Shown: positions 8,857-16,743 of the stretch, one piece after another
Position numbering within the stretch: the stretch's first letter is position 1
Layout: every line of letters starts with the position of its first letter
NCBI RefSeq assembly: GCF_018131105.1
Contig: NZ_JAFCJI010000002.1
Span: 620,001-684,000 of the forward strand
Direction of reading: 5' to 3'
Length of the DNA stretch: 64,000 nucleotides
Origin: Bradyrhizobium manausense
GTDB taxonomy: Bacteria > Pseudomonadota > Alphaproteobacteria > Rhizobiales > Xanthobacteraceae
Notes under the pieces: model-generated
Seen by the model: the letters and a program-made list of their open reading frames with translations, nothing else
Told to the model about the DNA's origin: nothing
The model's database searches: none
Position numbers and translations under genes: made by a program

Positions 8857-10209
8857 ATGGCCAATGCCTATTTCTCCGACCTGCTCGCCACTATCTCCGA
8901 GCGCGGCCGCACCCTGCTTCGCCGCGGCGATAGCACGGATACCAAGCAGGATGCCGACGGGCTGATCGAGCTCTGCGGCGCGCTGCTGTCGGGCCGGGGT
9001 GAGGCCTCCGGCACCGCCATGGCGCGTGAGGTGCTCGACATCTACCGGAAATTGGATGACGCAGGCCGCCGCGCCTTCTTCGAAGGGCTGGTGCGAGATT
9101 TCGGCCCGGACCACGAGCGCCTGACCAAGGCGATCGAGAAGTGGCGCGCCAAGCCCGGCGACGAGGACGCCAGCTCGCTGCATTTCGCCTCGGAGCCGCG
9201 GCGGCAGGAGTTGATCCGCCGGCTCAACCGGGCGCCCGGCGGCACCAGCGATCTCGTTGCCATGCGTGCGGATCTGCTCCGTATGAAGAACGGACACACC
9301 GATCTCGCCGCACTCGACCGCGACGTCTCGCATCTTCTCTCTTCGTGGTTCAACAGGGGGTTTCTCGTGCTGCGCCGGATTGACTGGTCGACTCCGGCCA
9401 ACATCCTCGAAAAAATCATCCGCTACGAAGCCGTGCACGAGATCAGCGACTGGGACGATCTGCGCCGCCGCATCGATCCGGTCGACCGTCGCTGCTACGC
9501 CTTCTTCCATCCCGCGATGGTCGACGAACCCCTGATCTTCGTCGAGGTGGCGCTGACCGAGACGATCCCCGGCGCGATCGCGCCGCTGCTCACGGTCGAT
9601 CGTCAGTACCTTCCGATCGAGAAGGCACGCACCGCCGTATTCTATTCGATCTCCAACACCCAGCGCGGGCTCGGCGGCATCTCCTTCGGCAGCTTCCTGA
9701 TCAAGCAGGTGGTGGAAGAGCTGCGCCGCGAGACTCCAAAACTCGACACTTTCGTGACGCTGTCGCCGGTGCCTGGCTTCATGCCGTGGATCAAGCAGGA
9801 CAACGACCTGCCGCTCTCGGACGAAGACCGCGAGATCCTCAAGCGCCTCGACGATCCCAAATGGTTCGAGAACCCGGAGACGACCACGCAGTTGCGCAAC
9901 GTGATCGAACCGCTCGCGGCCCACTACTTCCTCAAGGCGCGCACGTCGAAGGGGCGCCTGATCGATTCCGTCGCCCGTTTTCATCTCGGCAACGGCGCAC
10001 GGCTGGAGCGCATCAACTGGCTGGGTGACCTCTCGCCCAAGGGCCTGCGCGAGTCCGCCGGCGTGATGGTGAATTACGTCTATCGTCTCGACGACATCGA
10101 GAAGAACCACGAAGCCTACGCCAATGACGGCGAGGTCGTGGCCTCCAGCGCAGTGAAGAAGCTGCTGAAGGGCGAAGGACGACGGTTGCTGGATATGCGG
10201 TTGTCGTAG
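8857..10209 (+). CDS. Malonyl-CoA decarboxylase
   Basis: Converts malonyl-CoA to acetyl-CoA and CO2. The 450-residue protein has the two-domain MCD architecture: a helical N-terminal domain (residues about 1-180) and a C-terminal GNAT-fold catalytic domain (about 180-450). The latter carries the family segments 'FYSISNTQRGLGGISFGSFL' and 'DTFVTLSPVPGFMPW' and the substrate-site histidine region 'VARFHLGNGARLERINWLGD'. In rhizobial mat operons this enzyme (MatA) sits beside malonyl-CoA synthetase and a malonate carrier. Neither is adjacent here, so this copy stands alone, flanked on both sides by family A repeats. Start is the ATG of MANAYFSDLL. Confidence 0.93.
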   Translation: MANAYFSDLLATISERGRTLLRRGDSTDTKQDADGLIELCGALLSGRGEASGTAMAREVLDIYRKLDDAGRRAFFEGLVRDFGPDHERLTKAIEKWRAKPGDEDASSLHFASEPRRQELIRRLNRAPGGTSDLVAMRADLLRMKNGHTDLAALDRDVSHLLSSWFNRGFLVLRRIDWSTPANILEKIIRYEAVHEISDWDDLRRRIDPVDRRCYAFFHPAMVDEPLIFVEVALTETIPGAIAPLLTVDRQYLPIEKARTAVFYSISNTQRGLGGISFGSFLIKQVVEELRRETPKLDTFVTLSPVPGFMPWIKQDNDLPLSDEDREILKRLDDPKWFENPETTTQLRNVIEPLAAHYFLKARTSKGRLIDSVARFHLGNGARLERINWLGDLSPKGLRESAGVMVNYVYRLDDIEKNHEAYANDGEVVASSAVKKLLKGEGRRLLDMRLS

Positions 10210-10214
10210 GGGCT

Positions 10215-10298
10215 CGTCGTTGCGAGGAGCACTAGCGACGAAGCAATCCAGAGTGCCACTGCGGAAAGACTCCGGATTGCTTCTCCGAGCAATGACGG
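10215..10298. repeat. Palindromic repeat family A, copy 3
   Basis: Left arm 'cgtcgttgcgaggagcac…gcgacgaagcaatccag', right arm 'ccggattgcttctccgagc' then 'aatgacgg'. It is more degenerate than other copies, with several mismatches between arms. It separates the convergent 3' ends of malonyl-CoA decarboxylase and D-tartrate dehydratase, where it could serve as a bidirectional transcription stop (inference). Confidence 0.8.
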
Positions 10299-10349
10299 AG
10301 TGTGTGGCTTCTGCCGTTCGATGACGTCAAGCGTCGGTGGAGTAGCGGC

Positions 10350-11519
10350 CTACTCCGCCAGCGCCTTCATCTCCTTGTAGAGATCCGACTTGCCTTCGAA
10401 GCCGATGCCCGGAAGATCGGGCATGGTGATGTGGCCGTTCTCGACGCGGACGCCGTCGGGGAAGCCGCCGTAGGGCTGGAACAGGTCCGGGTAGCTTTCA
10501 TTGCCGCCGAGGCCCAGGCCGGCGGCGATGTTGAGCGACATCTGGTGGCCGCCATGGGGGATGCAGCGGCTGGGGGACCAGCCGTGGGTCTTCAGCACTT
10601 CCAGCGTGCGCTGGTATTCGCAGAGGCCATAGGACAGCGCACAGTCGAATTGCAGCCAGTCGCGGTCGGGGCGCATGCCGCCGTAGCGGATCAGATTGCG
10701 GGCGTCCTGGTGGCTGAAGAGATTCTCGCCCGTCGCCATCGGGCCCGGGTAGAATTCGGCGAGAGCTGCCTGCAGCGCGTAGTCGAGAGGATCGCCGACC
10801 TCCTCGTACCAGAACAAGGGATAGTCGCGCAGCATCTTGGCGTAGGCGATGCCGGTCTCGAGGTCGAAGCGGCCGTTGGCGTCGACGGCGAGCTGCGCGT
10901 CCTTGCCGATCTCCTTCAGCACCGCCTCGATGCGGGTGCGATCGTCTTCAATCGACGCGCCGCCGATCTTCATCTTGACGACGTTGTAGCCGCGGTCCAG
11001 GTAGCCGCGCATCTCAGCCCGCAGCATCGAGAGATCCTTGCCGGGATAGTAATAGCCGCCGGCGGCGTAGACGAACACGCGCGGATTGGCTTTGACGCCG
11101 TGACGCTCGGCGAGCAGGCGAAACAGCGGCTTGCCGGCGATCTTCGCCACCGCATCCCACACCGCCATGTCGATGGTGCCGACCGCGACCGAGCGTTCGC
11201 CGTGACCGCCCGGCTTCTCGTTGGTCATCATCGCGCCCCAGACCTTGTCGGGGTCGAGATTGTCGCCGCTCGCATTCAGCAGCGACTTCGGATCGGCTTC
11301 CGTGATGCGCGAGGCAAAGCGTTCGCGGATCAGGCCGCCCTGCCCGTAGCGGCCGTTGGAATTGAAGCCATAGCCGACGACACGCTTGCCGTCGCGGACG
11401 ACGTCGGTGACGACCGCGACGAGGCTCGTCGTCATCTTGGAGAAGTCGATATAGGCGTTGCGGATGGGGGAAGAGATCGGCTTGGTGATCTCGCGGACGT
11501 CGACGATGCGGACGGACAT
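10350..11519 (-). CDS. tarD: D-tartrate dehydratase (enolase superfamily, mandelate racemase type)
   Basis: A 389-residue enolase-superfamily enzyme that, as I recognise the protein, corresponds to the structurally characterised Bradyrhizobium japonicum D-tartrate dehydratase, which forms oxaloacetate from D-tartrate. Visible active-site residues fit that enzyme: the K182-M-K184 base motif ('VVKMKIGG'), Mg2+ ligands D213 ('AVDANGR'), E239 ('FWYEE') and E265 ('MATGEN'), and H322 in 'IPHGGHQMS'. The true start is the ATG at 11519 (MSVRIVDVREI); a longer frame begins inside the upstream repeat and is spurious. No tartrate transporter or regulator lies beside it. The gene is flanked by family A repeats on both sides. 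Confidence 0.93.
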   Translation of the reverse strand: MSVRIVDVREITKPISSPIRNAYIDFSKMTTSLVAVVTDVVRDGKRVVGYGFNSNGRYGQGGLIRERFASRITEADPKSLLNASGDNLDPDKVWGAMMTNEKPGGHGERSVAVGTIDMAVWDAVAKIAGKPLFRLLAERHGVKANPRVFVYAAGGYYYPGKDLSMLRAEMRGYLDRGYNVVKMKIGGASIEDDRTRIEAVLKEIGKDAQLAVDANGRFDLETGIAYAKMLRDYPLFWYEEVGDPLDYALQAALAEFYPGPMATGENLFSHQDARNLIRYGGMRPDRDWLQFDCALSYGLCEYQRTLEVLKTHGWSPSRCIPHGGHQMSLNIAAGLGLGGNESYPDLFQPYGGFPDGVRVENGHITMPDLPGIGFEGKSDLYKEMKALAE

Positions 11520-11539
11520 GGGGGCCTCGATGGTTATTC

Positions 11540-11629
11540 TCGTCATTGCGAGCGAAGCGAAGCAATCCAGTCTGTCGCTGCGGAAATAGTCTGGATTGCT
11601 TCGTCGCAAGAGCTCCTCGCAATGACGAG
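11540..11629. repeat. Palindromic repeat family A, copy 4
   Basis: A well-preserved copy: left arm 'cgtcattgcgagcgaagcga' plus 'agcaatccag', right arm 'ctggattgcttcgtcgcaa' plus 'gagctcctcgcaatgacgag'. It lies 20 bases upstream of the tarD start codon and downstream of the DUF3297 gene, so it must be transcribed through or lie inside the tarD promoter region. Confidence 0.85.
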
Positions 11630-11652
11630 GAGAGAGTGTGCGCGCGACGCGC

Positions 11653-11910
11653 TTACTTTTTATCCCGGAAGTACGGCTCCACCGGCCCGTGCACCTTGAT
11701 GGTCAGCTGATTGCCGTAGCGGTCCTTGGCATTGCCGGCGGCGACGCGGACCCAGCCTTCGCTGATGCAGTACTCCTCGACATTGGTCTTCTCGACGCCC
11801 TTGAAGCGGATGCCGACGTCGCGCGACAGGATGTCCGCGTTGTAATAGGGGCTGTTGGGGTCGACCGACAGGCGGTCCGGAAATTCGTCGCTCATTGATG
11901 TCTCGCTCAT
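11653..11910 (-). CDS. DUF3297 family protein
   Basis: Small 85-residue protein of unknown function. The core 'DRLSVDPNSPYYNAD' and 'GVEKTNVEEYCISEGWVRV' is characteristic of DUF3297. The chosen start is the ATG at 11908-11910, whose ATGA overlaps the stop codon of the glutathione peroxidase gene, indicating translational coupling; a second in-frame ATG at 11895 is less likely. It is the last gene of an amidase-gpx-DUF3297 operon. No signal peptide or membrane segment is visible, so it is probably cytoplasmic. Confidence 0.85.
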   Translation of the reverse strand: MSETSMSDEFPDRLSVDPNSPYYNADILSRDVGIRFKGVEKTNVEEYCISEGWVRVAAGNAKDRYGNQLTIKVHGPVEPYFRDKK

Positions 11911-12383
11911 AACAGGGTCTCGATCTTCTGCCGCAATCCTTCCGGCCGCGCGGTCGGCGCGTAGCGCGCGATCACCTGGCCGGCACGGTCCACCAGGAAT
12001 TTGGTGAAATTCCATTTGATGGAGGCGCCCAGCAGTCCGGATTGCTGGCGTTTCAGGTACTCATACAAGGGATGGGCGTGGGCGCCGTTGACGTCGATCT
12101 TTTCGAACAAGGGAAAGGTGACGTCGTAGTTGGTGGAGCAGAACGCGTGGATCTCGGCTGCCGGTCCCGGCTCCTGCGCGCCGAACTGGTTGCAGGGAAA
12201 GCCGAGCACCGCGAAGCCGCGCGGCGAGAGGTCGCGATGCAGATCCTCGAGCCCGCGATATTGCGGCGTGAAGCCGCATTTGCTCGCGGTGTTGACGATC
12301 AGCAGCACCTGCCCCTCGTAATGACGCATCGACACCTCATCGCCGGCAAGCGAATTGGCCTTGAAGTCGTAGATCACCGACAT
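11907..12383 (-). CDS. Glutathione peroxidase family thiol peroxidase
   Basis: A 158-residue peroxidase of the GPx family that reduces hydroperoxides with thioredoxin or glutathione. The peroxidatic cysteine is C36 in 'NTASKCGFTPQY' (Cys rather than Sec), with the catalytic glutamine in 'GFPCNQFGAQEPG' and the tryptophan/asparagine pair in 'KWNFTKFLVD'. A cysteine at about position 82 ('IHAFCSTNYDVTFPLF') sits where thioredoxin-dependent bacterial members keep their resolving cysteine. It starts 2 bases after the amidase stop codon on the same strand and overlaps the next gene by 4 bases. Confidence 0.93.
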   Translation of the reverse strand: MSVIYDFKANSLAGDEVSMRHYEGQVLLIVNTASKCGFTPQYRGLEDLHRDLSPRGFAVLGFPCNQFGAQEPGPAAEIHAFCSTNYDVTFPLFEKIDVNGAHAHPLYEYLKRQQSGLLGASIKWNFTKFLVDRAGQVIARYAPTARPEGLRQKIETLL

Positions 12384-12385
12384 CG

Positions 12386-13786
12386 CTAACCCACGGGATC
12401 GATCGGCGACGGCGGCACGCCGCCCGCCTCGATCGCTTCGCCGGCGAGAAGACAGAGATCCTCGCGGTAGCGGCCGGAGACGATGTGCACACCGACCGGC
12501 GCCTTGCCGACGAGACCGGTCGAGACGACCAGGCCCGGCAGCCCCATGAAGGGCGTGGCGATCTGCGGCATCTGCGCTTCCCAGACCCGCTCGAAGGACT
12601 CAGCATCCTTGCGGTCGAGATGATCGGGGAACGGCAGCTCGCCCGAAACAGGCGTCAGCACCACGGCGTATTTTTCAAAGAACACCATCCAGTCGCGTGT
12701 GAACGTGGCACGGCGCGTCAGCGCTTGCGCGTAATTCGCCTGGTCCATCGGCGTGACCTTGGCGCGGTTGCCGCGCAGGCACGCCAGCGCGCCGGGATCG
12801 CCCTCGCGCTCCGCCATTTCCAGCTGCGCCTCATAGGCTTCCCCGAGCCAGAGTTTTCGCTGCCACTCGACGGCTTCGCGCATCGGCGGGGTGTTCTCGA
12901 TCACATCGACGGTCCAGCCCGCACGCTCGAGCCGCTTGCCGGCATCGGTCACGGCGGCCTTCACTTCCGGCGTGGTCGCGAGGCCATCCGGGTTGAGGCA
13001 GATCGCGGCGCGCTTCGGCACGACCGGGCCTTGCAGCGGCGCCGGCACATACCAGGGATCGCGCACATCGCGCGCCGACATGGCGGCGAGCGAAATCCTG
13101 AGATCGTTGACCGTGCGGGCGAGCGGGCCGGACACCGCCATGATCTGCGGCCCGATCGGGCGCTCCGGCAGCGCGGGATTGAAAGCGGGGATGCGGCCCA
13201 GGGTCGGGCGGAGGCCATGCACGCCGCAGGCATAGGCGGGATAGCGGATCGAGCCGGCGATGTCGGTGCCGTGGGCGATATGGCCGATGCCGGCCGCAAC
13301 CGCCGAGCCGGCACCGCCGGACGAGCCGCCCGGGGTCAGCGAGGCGTCGCGCGGATTCTTGGTGTCGCCATGGACGAGGTTGGTGGTGAACCAGCGGTAG
13401 GAAAAGGCCGGGCAATTGGTGCGGCCAAGGAGAATGGCGCCCGCTTTGCGGAAATTGGCGACCACCGGATTGTCCTCGCGCGCAATCAGGTCGCGCTGCA
13501 GCTTGAGGCCGTTGGTGGTGGCAAAGCCCTCCTGGTCGACATTGGCCTTGATGGTGACGGGCACGCCGGCCAGCACGCCGGGATCTTCCCCCCTGGCGAT
13601 GGCAGCATCGACCGCGTCAGCCTGCTTGAGCACATCCTCCGGCCGGTGGTCGATCACCGCGTTGAGCGCGGGATTGACCGCGTCGAGGCGCGCGAGGCCG
13701 GCCTTTGCGGCCTCCTTTGCCGATACTTTCTTGGACCTGACGAGGGTGGCGAGGTCGGCGGCCGACAGGCGCCAGAGATCTTGCAT
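12386..13786 (-). CDS. Amidase (amidase signature family)
   Basis: A 466-residue hydrolase of the amidase-signature family, which cleaves carboxamides. The catalytic triad is intact with family spacing: K80 ('PVTIKANVD'), cis-Ser S155 in 'GGSSGGAGSAVAAG' and nucleophile S179 in 'GTDIAGSIRYPA'. The K-to-cis-Ser and Ser-to-Ser distances are 75 and 24 residues, as in known members. No signal peptide. It heads an operon with glutathione peroxidase 2 bases downstream; the functional link between the two is not obvious. Substrate cannot be assigned: GatA is unlikely without GatB/GatC neighbours. Confidence 0.92.
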   Translation of the reverse strand: MQDLWRLSAADLATLVRSKKVSAKEAAKAGLARLDAVNPALNAVIDHRPEDVLKQADAVDAAIARGEDPGVLAGVPVTIKANVDQEGFATTNGLKLQRDLIAREDNPVVANFRKAGAILLGRTNCPAFSYRWFTTNLVHGDTKNPRDASLTPGGSSGGAGSAVAAGIGHIAHGTDIAGSIRYPAYACGVHGLRPTLGRIPAFNPALPERPIGPQIMAVSGPLARTVNDLRISLAAMSARDVRDPWYVPAPLQGPVVPKRAAICLNPDGLATTPEVKAAVTDAGKRLERAGWTVDVIENTPPMREAVEWQRKLWLGEAYEAQLEMAEREGDPGALACLRGNRAKVTPMDQANYAQALTRRATFTRDWMVFFEKYAVVLTPVSGELPFPDHLDRKDAESFERVWEAQMPQIATPFMGLPGLVVSTGLVGKAPVGVHIVSGRYREDLCLLAGEAIEAGGVPPSPIDPVG

Positions 13787-13889
13787 GGCTTGCTCCGTGT
13801 GACCGGCGTCTTTTAACGCCGGGATCGCAGCAAAGCCATGCGGATTTCGCAGGGAGGAAGGCGTCCGGGCGCGCGGATTTCCGCGTTCT

Positions 13890-13980
13890 TCGTCATTGCG
13901 AGGAGCCCTTGCGACGAAGCAATCCAGACTGCCTCCGCGGAGACACTCTGGATTGCTTCGCTACGCTCGCAATGACGGGG
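13890..13980. repeat. Palindromic repeat family A, copy 5
   Basis: Left arm 'cgtcattgcgaggagccctt' plus 'gcgacgaagcaatccagact'; right arm 'ctggattgcttcgctacgct' plus 'cgcaatgacggg'. It lies in the 220-base gap between the 5' end of the amidase operon and the 3' end of a small DUF6894 gene; the rest of that gap shows nothing recognisable. Confidence 0.85.
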
Positions 13981-14008
13981 ATCGAGCGGCACGCCTCGCC
14001 AGCCCGCC

Positions 14009-14266
14009 TCAATGCCGCGTCGCTGATGCGTCCGGCATGTCCAGCAGGGCCTCGCTGAAGGGAAACTCCAGCACGATCTCGCCGTCGTCGTCGGTCACCT
14101 CGATGACCGCCTCGAGCAGGGCCGGCTGGGCGCCTTCGGACTTAACCACCTCCAGGATCATCTGGCGGGCGACCTCCCATGCGCGATCAGGGTTGCGCAG
14201 ATCCTCGCCATCAGGATCCACGATCAATTCATCGCCGATACGGGTGTTGAAGAAGTATTTGGGCAT
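14009..14266 (-). CDS. DUF6894-like small hypothetical protein
   Basis: An 85-residue acidic protein starting 'MPKYFFNTRIGDELIVDPDG' and containing 'LRNPDRAWEVARQMILEVV'. This pattern (short beta hairpin, D-x-x-G, then a helix with A-x-x-A) is seen in many small alphaproteobacterial proteins grouped as DUF6894. The start chosen is the ATG at 14266; a GTG one codon earlier is also open. Function unknown. It is transcribed away from the pqq operon, whose promoter must lie in the 250 bases between them. Confidence 0.7.
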   Translation of the reverse strand: MPKYFFNTRIGDELIVDPDGEDLRNPDRAWEVARQMILEVVKSEGAQPALLEAVIEVTDDDGEIVLEFPFSEALLDMPDASATRH

Positions 14267-14514
14267 CACGAGATCCAGCTAAAGGCGCCTGTACCGGATT
14301 GAAACCTGCACTGCACTCACAACTGCTTTATCAGGACAGGGTTCGCGACCGAATGCGCCCAGGGCAAGGCTATATCGGCAGAAATGGTGTTCCCGTCGTG
14401 CTTTCCGCAGCGCAACATGGCCGTTCTCGGGAAAATTTCACTGGCGAACTTTTGCGCGCGCAGTAACTTAGCCAACGGGCGGACACGTCCGAATTCGCGA
14501 AATGGAGAGCCAAA

Positions 14515-14595
14515 ATGGCCTGGAAAGCCCCGAAGATCGTCGAAGTGCCGTGCGGCATGGAAATCAACATGTATGTGAGCGCCACCCGCAAATAA
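14515..14595 (+). CDS. pqqA: PQQ precursor peptide PqqA
   Basis: A 26-residue ribosomal peptide that is the substrate for PQQ synthesis. The sequence ends 'CGMEINMYVSATRK' and contains the required E-x-x-x-Y pair, Glu16 and Tyr20, whose side chains become the PQQ skeleton after PqqE joins them. A strong ribosome-binding site GGAGAG lies at 14504-14509, five bases before the ATG. The gene is followed by a 118-base gap with a small hairpin before pqqB, which fits the usual need for more PqqA than enzyme. Confidence 0.95.
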   Translation: MAWKAPKIVEVPCGMEINMYVSATRK

Positions 14596-14645
14596 GCGGT
14601 TGGTGAGTATGCGTTCTGCGCAGGTGGGTCTTTCGGTCACGATCG

Positions 14646-14664
14646 GTTTCCGAATGATGGAAAC
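14646..14664 (+). promoter_or_regulatory. Small hairpin between pqqA and pqqB
   Basis: GTTTCC, seven bases, GGAAAC forms a perfect six-pair stem. It has no following T-run, so it is not a classical terminator. It could protect the pqqA message or partly limit readthrough into pqqB. Inference only. Confidence 0.35.
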
Positions 14665-14713
14665 TGTGTCGGCCTGAGATCCACCTCGCGACGTTGCCTC
14701 CAGGAGACGGATC

Positions 14714-15643
14714 ATGCTTCGCGTCGTCGTCCTGGGCGCCGGGGCTGGCGGCGGAGTCCCGCAATGGAATTGCGGTTGCGAGGGCTGCCGGGCGGCCCGC
14801 ACCTTTGGACATGAGCTTTATCGAACCCAGGCCTCGGTCGCCTTCAGCGGCGACGGCGAGCACTGGTTCCTGATCAACGCCTCGCCTGATCTGCGCCAGC
14901 AATTGAATGCCACGCCGCAGCTGCATCCGAAGGCAGGCGCGCTGCGCCATACGCCTGTATCAGGCGTGATCCTGACCAACAGCGAAGTCGATGCGGTGGC
15001 GGGCCTGCTATCGATGCGCGAGGGCTCGCCCTTCACGGTCTATGCGCATGAAAAGGTGCTGGCGATCCTGGCCAGCAACAGCATCTTCAATGTGCTCAAC
15101 GAGAAGAACGTCAGGCGTCAGCCTATCGACATCCGCGAGCCGTTCGAGCCGCGATTGCCTGATGGTGCGCGCTCAGGTCTCGAAGTGATGCCCTTCGCTG
15201 TGCCGGGCAAATCGGCGTGGTATCTCGAAGGCAAGGCGCATCCCGGTGGCGAGAGCGGCGACGGCGATACGCTGGGCCTGAAGATCACCGACAAATCGAC
15301 CGGCAAGTGTTTCTACTTCATTGCCGCCTGCGCCGAGGTCACCGATGCGCTCAAGGCCGAGATCGACGGCGCTGCGCTGGTGTTCTTCGACGGCACGGTC
15401 TGGCAGGACGACGAGATGATCAAGGCCGGGCTCGGCCACAAAACCGGCAAGAGCATGGGCCATGTCGCGATGTCGGGCGCCGACGGCGCGATCGCGCGGC
15501 TCGCCGATCTCAAGCTCGACAGGAAGATATTTCTGCATATCAATAACTCGAATCCGGCGCTGCTGCCTGATACGCCTCAACGCAAGACGGTCGAGGCCGC
15601 GGGCTGGCAGATTCCCGCCGATGGAACGGAGATCGTGCTGTGA
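14714..15643 (+). CDS. pqqB: PQQ biosynthesis protein PqqB (metallo-beta-lactamase fold) with altered D-H motif
   Basis: A 309-residue metallo-beta-lactamase-fold protein of the PQQ pathway, reported to act as a hydroxylase on the processed Glu-Tyr intermediate. Family hallmarks are present: 'GAGAGGGVPQWNCGCEGC' with the zinc cysteines, 'NASPDLRQQL', the C-terminal 'MGHVAMSG' and 'ILHINNSNPALL'-like segment. The conserved 'xDHxxGLL' of known PqqB proteins reads 'EVDAVAGLLSMREG' here: the histidine after the aspartate is alanine (codon gcg). AGGAG at 14702 supports the start. Its stop overlaps the GTG of pqqC. The function assignment is secure; the effect of the substitution is unknown. Confidence 0.93.
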   Translation: MLRVVVLGAGAGGGVPQWNCGCEGCRAARTFGHELYRTQASVAFSGDGEHWFLINASPDLRQQLNATPQLHPKAGALRHTPVSGVILTNSEVDAVAGLLSMREGSPFTVYAHEKVLAILASNSIFNVLNEKNVRRQPIDIREPFEPRLPDGARSGLEVMPFAVPGKSAWYLEGKAHPGGESGDGDTLGLKITDKSTGKCFYFIAACAEVTDALKAEIDGAALVFFDGTVWQDDEMIKAGLGHKTGKSMGHVAMSGADGAIARLADLKLDRKIFLHINNSNPALLPDTPQRKTVEAAGWQIPADGTEIVL

Positions 15644-16419
15644 ATGCCGCGTTGATGACTGGAATGACTGCGCTCTCTGTCGGCAAGGACATCCGCCTCA
15701 ACTCGGCCGAAGAGCTGGAAGCGACGCTGCGCCATATCGGCGCGACGCGCTATCACAGCCTGCATCCGTTCCATAAGCTCCTGCATGGCGGCAAGCTGAA
15801 CAAGGGCCAGGTGCAGGCCTGGGCGCTGAACCGCTACTATTACCAGAGCACGATCCCGATCAAGGATGCGGTGGTGATCTCGCGCTTCCGCGACCGCGCC
15901 ACGCGGCTGGAATGGCGCCACCGCATCGAGGACCATGACGGTGATGTCGGCTCCGAGGGCGGCATCGAGCGCTGGCTGAAGCTGACCGAAGGCCTCGGTC
16001 TCGACACGGCCTACGTGGAATCGACCGAAGGCATTTTGCCGGCGACGCGCTTTGCGGTGGAGGCTTACGTCCACTATTGCCGCGAAAAGAGCCCGCTGGA
16101 GGCGATCGCCTCCTCGCTCACCGAGCTGTTCGCGCCGAACCTGCACGAAGAGCGCATCTCCGGCATGCTGGAGCACTACGACTTCGTCAATCCTGATATC
16201 ATGAGCTACTTCAAGCGCCGCCTCGCGCAGGCGCCGCGCGACGCCGGGTTTGCGCTCGACTATGTCAAGGCGCACGCGACGACGCCGGAACAGCGCGCGC
16301 TTGTGTGCAACGCGCTGATCTTCAAGACCAACGTGTTGTGGGTGCAACTCGACGCGCTCCAGCACGCCTATGTCGAAGGCAACATTCCGCCGGGCGCGTT
16401 CGTGCCCAAAGCGGGTTGA
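15640..16419 (+). CDS. pqqC: Pyrroloquinoline-quinone synthase PqqC
   Basis: Cofactorless oxidase catalysing the last step, ring closure and eight-electron oxidation of AHQQ to PQQ. The 259-residue all-helical protein carries the typical 'YHSLHPFHKLLHGGKLNKGQ' region, 'WALNRYYYQSTIPIKDA' and 'FAVEAYVHYCREKSPLEAIA', which includes the active-site Glu/His segment. The GTG start at 15640 overlaps the pqqB stop (GTGA); an ATG at 15655 would give five residues fewer. The operon continues to pqqD 12 bases downstream. Confidence 0.95.
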   Translation: MNAALMTGMTALSVGKDIRLNSAEELEATLRHIGATRYHSLHPFHKLLHGGKLNKGQVQAWALNRYYYQSTIPIKDAVVISRFRDRATRLEWRHRIEDHDGDVGSEGGIERWLKLTEGLGLDTAYVESTEGILPATRFAVEAYVHYCREKSPLEAIASSLTELFAPNLHEERISGMLEHYDFVNPDIMSYFKRRLAQAPRDAGFALDYVKAHATTPEQRALVCNALIFKTNVLWVQLDALQHAYVEGNIPPGAFVPKAG

Positions 16420-16431
16420 GGGAATAGAACG

Positions 16432-16743
16432 ATGGCCGGGCCGCGGAACATCAGCGTCAGCGAGGCAAGCCGCCCCGTGCTGCCGCGGCATGCCAAGCTG
16501 AAATATGACGAGACGCGGAAAGTCTGGGTGATCCTGGCGCCGGAACGCGTGCTGGCGCCTGACGAGATCGCGGTCGAGGTCTTGCAGCTCTGCGACGGAA
16601 AGCGCAGTGTCGGCGACGTATCCGATCTGCTGGCGGCGAAATACGCGGCCCCTCGCGAGGCGATCCTCACTGATGTCATCGTCATGCTGCAGGACCTTGC
16701 CGACAAGGGCTTCCTCACCGAGATCAGGGAGAAGACGCCATGA
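16432..16743 (+). CDS. pqqD: PQQ biosynthesis peptide chaperone PqqD
   Basis: A 103-residue RiPP recognition element protein that binds PqqA and presents it to PqqE. The conserved core 'PRHAKLKYDETRKVWVILAP' and 'LCDGKRSVGDVSDLL' matches the winged-helix PqqD fold; its N-terminal 15 residues are variable. The pqqE start codon overlaps its stop (ATGA at 16740-16743), as expected for two proteins that form a ternary complex with the peptide. Confidence 0.94.
   Translation: MAGPRNISVSEASRPVLPRHAKLKYDETRKVWVILAPERVLAPDEIAVEVLQLCDGKRSVGDVSDLLAAKYAAPREAILTDVIVMLQDLADKGFLTEIREKTP

Noticed and set aside
7777..10110. N-terminal extension of the MFS frame to 1168 codons
   Set aside because: The extra 778 codons are antisense to the AraC and malonyl-CoA decarboxylase genes; the natural start is the ATG at 7776.
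11520..11622. Upstream start for tarD and other small frames inside repeat A
   Set aside because: Peptides such as 'SNPDYFRSDRLDCFASLAMT' are translations of the palindromic repeat and recur at every copy; they are not protein sequence.
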